From contig JAFTGD010000014.1 of assembly GCA_017458065.1 (NCBI GenBank), forward strand, positions 1-48,883: a stretch of 48,883 nucleotides of DNA, written 5' to 3'. This stretch comes from Oscillospiraceae bacterium (lineage in GTDB: Bacteria > Bacillota > Clostridia > Oscillospirales > Oscillospiraceae). Position numbers and translations under genes: made by a program. This document shows positions 48,875 through 48,883 of the stretch, one piece after another. The notes under the pieces were generated by a model. That model did no database searches and was not told where the DNA came from. It worked only from the letters and a program-made list of their open reading frames with translations. Position 1 is the first letter of the stretch. Each line of letters begins with the position of its first letter.

Positions 48875-48883
48875 CTAAAAAAC
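48854..48883 (+). CDS. Start of a gene cut by the window edge
   Basis: ATG 48854 follows GAAGGAGAAGAGCA and opens MASQLSILKN before the window ends. Too short to identify. Its ribosome site lies in the loop of the 15-bp inverted repeat, so its translation may be controlled by RNA structure. Confidence 0.35.
   Translation, partial: MASQLSILKN

Noticed and set aside
1-48883. CRISPR array
   Set aside because: No series of regularly spaced identical repeats of 23-40 bases was seen.

Overview
The window looks like chromosome from a GC-rich, low-oxygen Bacillota of the Clostridia, most likely an Oscillospiraceae-type gut bacterium. The grounds are the rimP-nusA-rnpM(ylxR)-ylxQ-infB order, sigma-A promoters with near-consensus boxes, a CIRCE (HrcA) site, strong AGGAGG-type ribosome sites, a TagO-like sugar transferase, and several iron-sulfur flavin or aldo-keto reductases. 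No rRNA gene, CRISPR array or complete tRNA gene was seen.

Positions 1 to about 5,100 read as the right end of an integrated element. It holds the end of a zeta-toxin-like kinase, a leftward promoter followed by a region that folds like a structured RNA, two small membrane-protein genes, four copies of a paired 10-bp repeat, a zinc-ribbon trypsin-like protease, a 109-bp nested palindrome, and a small HTH gene bracketed by two promoter-linked copies of a conserved RNA fold. It ends in tandem 11-bp repeats and the 3' half of a tRNA (probably tRNA-Arg) still joined to a terminator. This is the pattern left when an element inserts into a tRNA 3' end. A hicAB toxin-antitoxin pair, with a textbook promoter whose spacer is a 16-bp palindrome, follows at once.

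Positions 6.2-11.6 kb carry an aldo-keto reductase with ferredoxin-type clusters, a Tat-exported Old Yellow Enzyme-type reductase, a secreted unknown protein, and a DUF4406-like gene overlapping a small gene. Positions 11.7-22.1 kb are a defence island: a SNF2-type helicase with a DUF3883-like C-terminus, a DUF1156 DNA methylase and a HEPN-DUF499 ATPase. This is the helicase-methylase-ATPase (Hma-like) architecture. It is flanked by a decayed copy of the 3' end and terminator of the cyclophilin gene that lies intact on its right side, so the cyclophilin 3' end was probably the insertion target.

Positions 22-35.6 kb are ordinary chromosome: cyclophilin lipoprotein, Tex, a YfcE-type phosphodiesterase overlapping tagO, trpS, gltX, cardiolipin synthase, a ClC channel, a domain-permuted GH3 glycosidase and a LOG-family enzyme. 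Positions 35.7-40.8 kb form a possible D-amino-acid and basic-amino-acid locus: an N-acyl-D-amino-acid deacylase, a three-gene polar amino acid ABC transporter whose promoter spacer is a perfect ARG box, and an alanine racemase-family enzyme. After a CIRCE-controlled hsp20, tatD and a VanY-type carboxypeptidase comes the rimP-nusA-ylxR-ylxQ-infB operon, whose leader has an attenuator-like hairpin. The window ends in a broken membrane/ATPase gene and an inverted repeat overlapping the start of the next gene.
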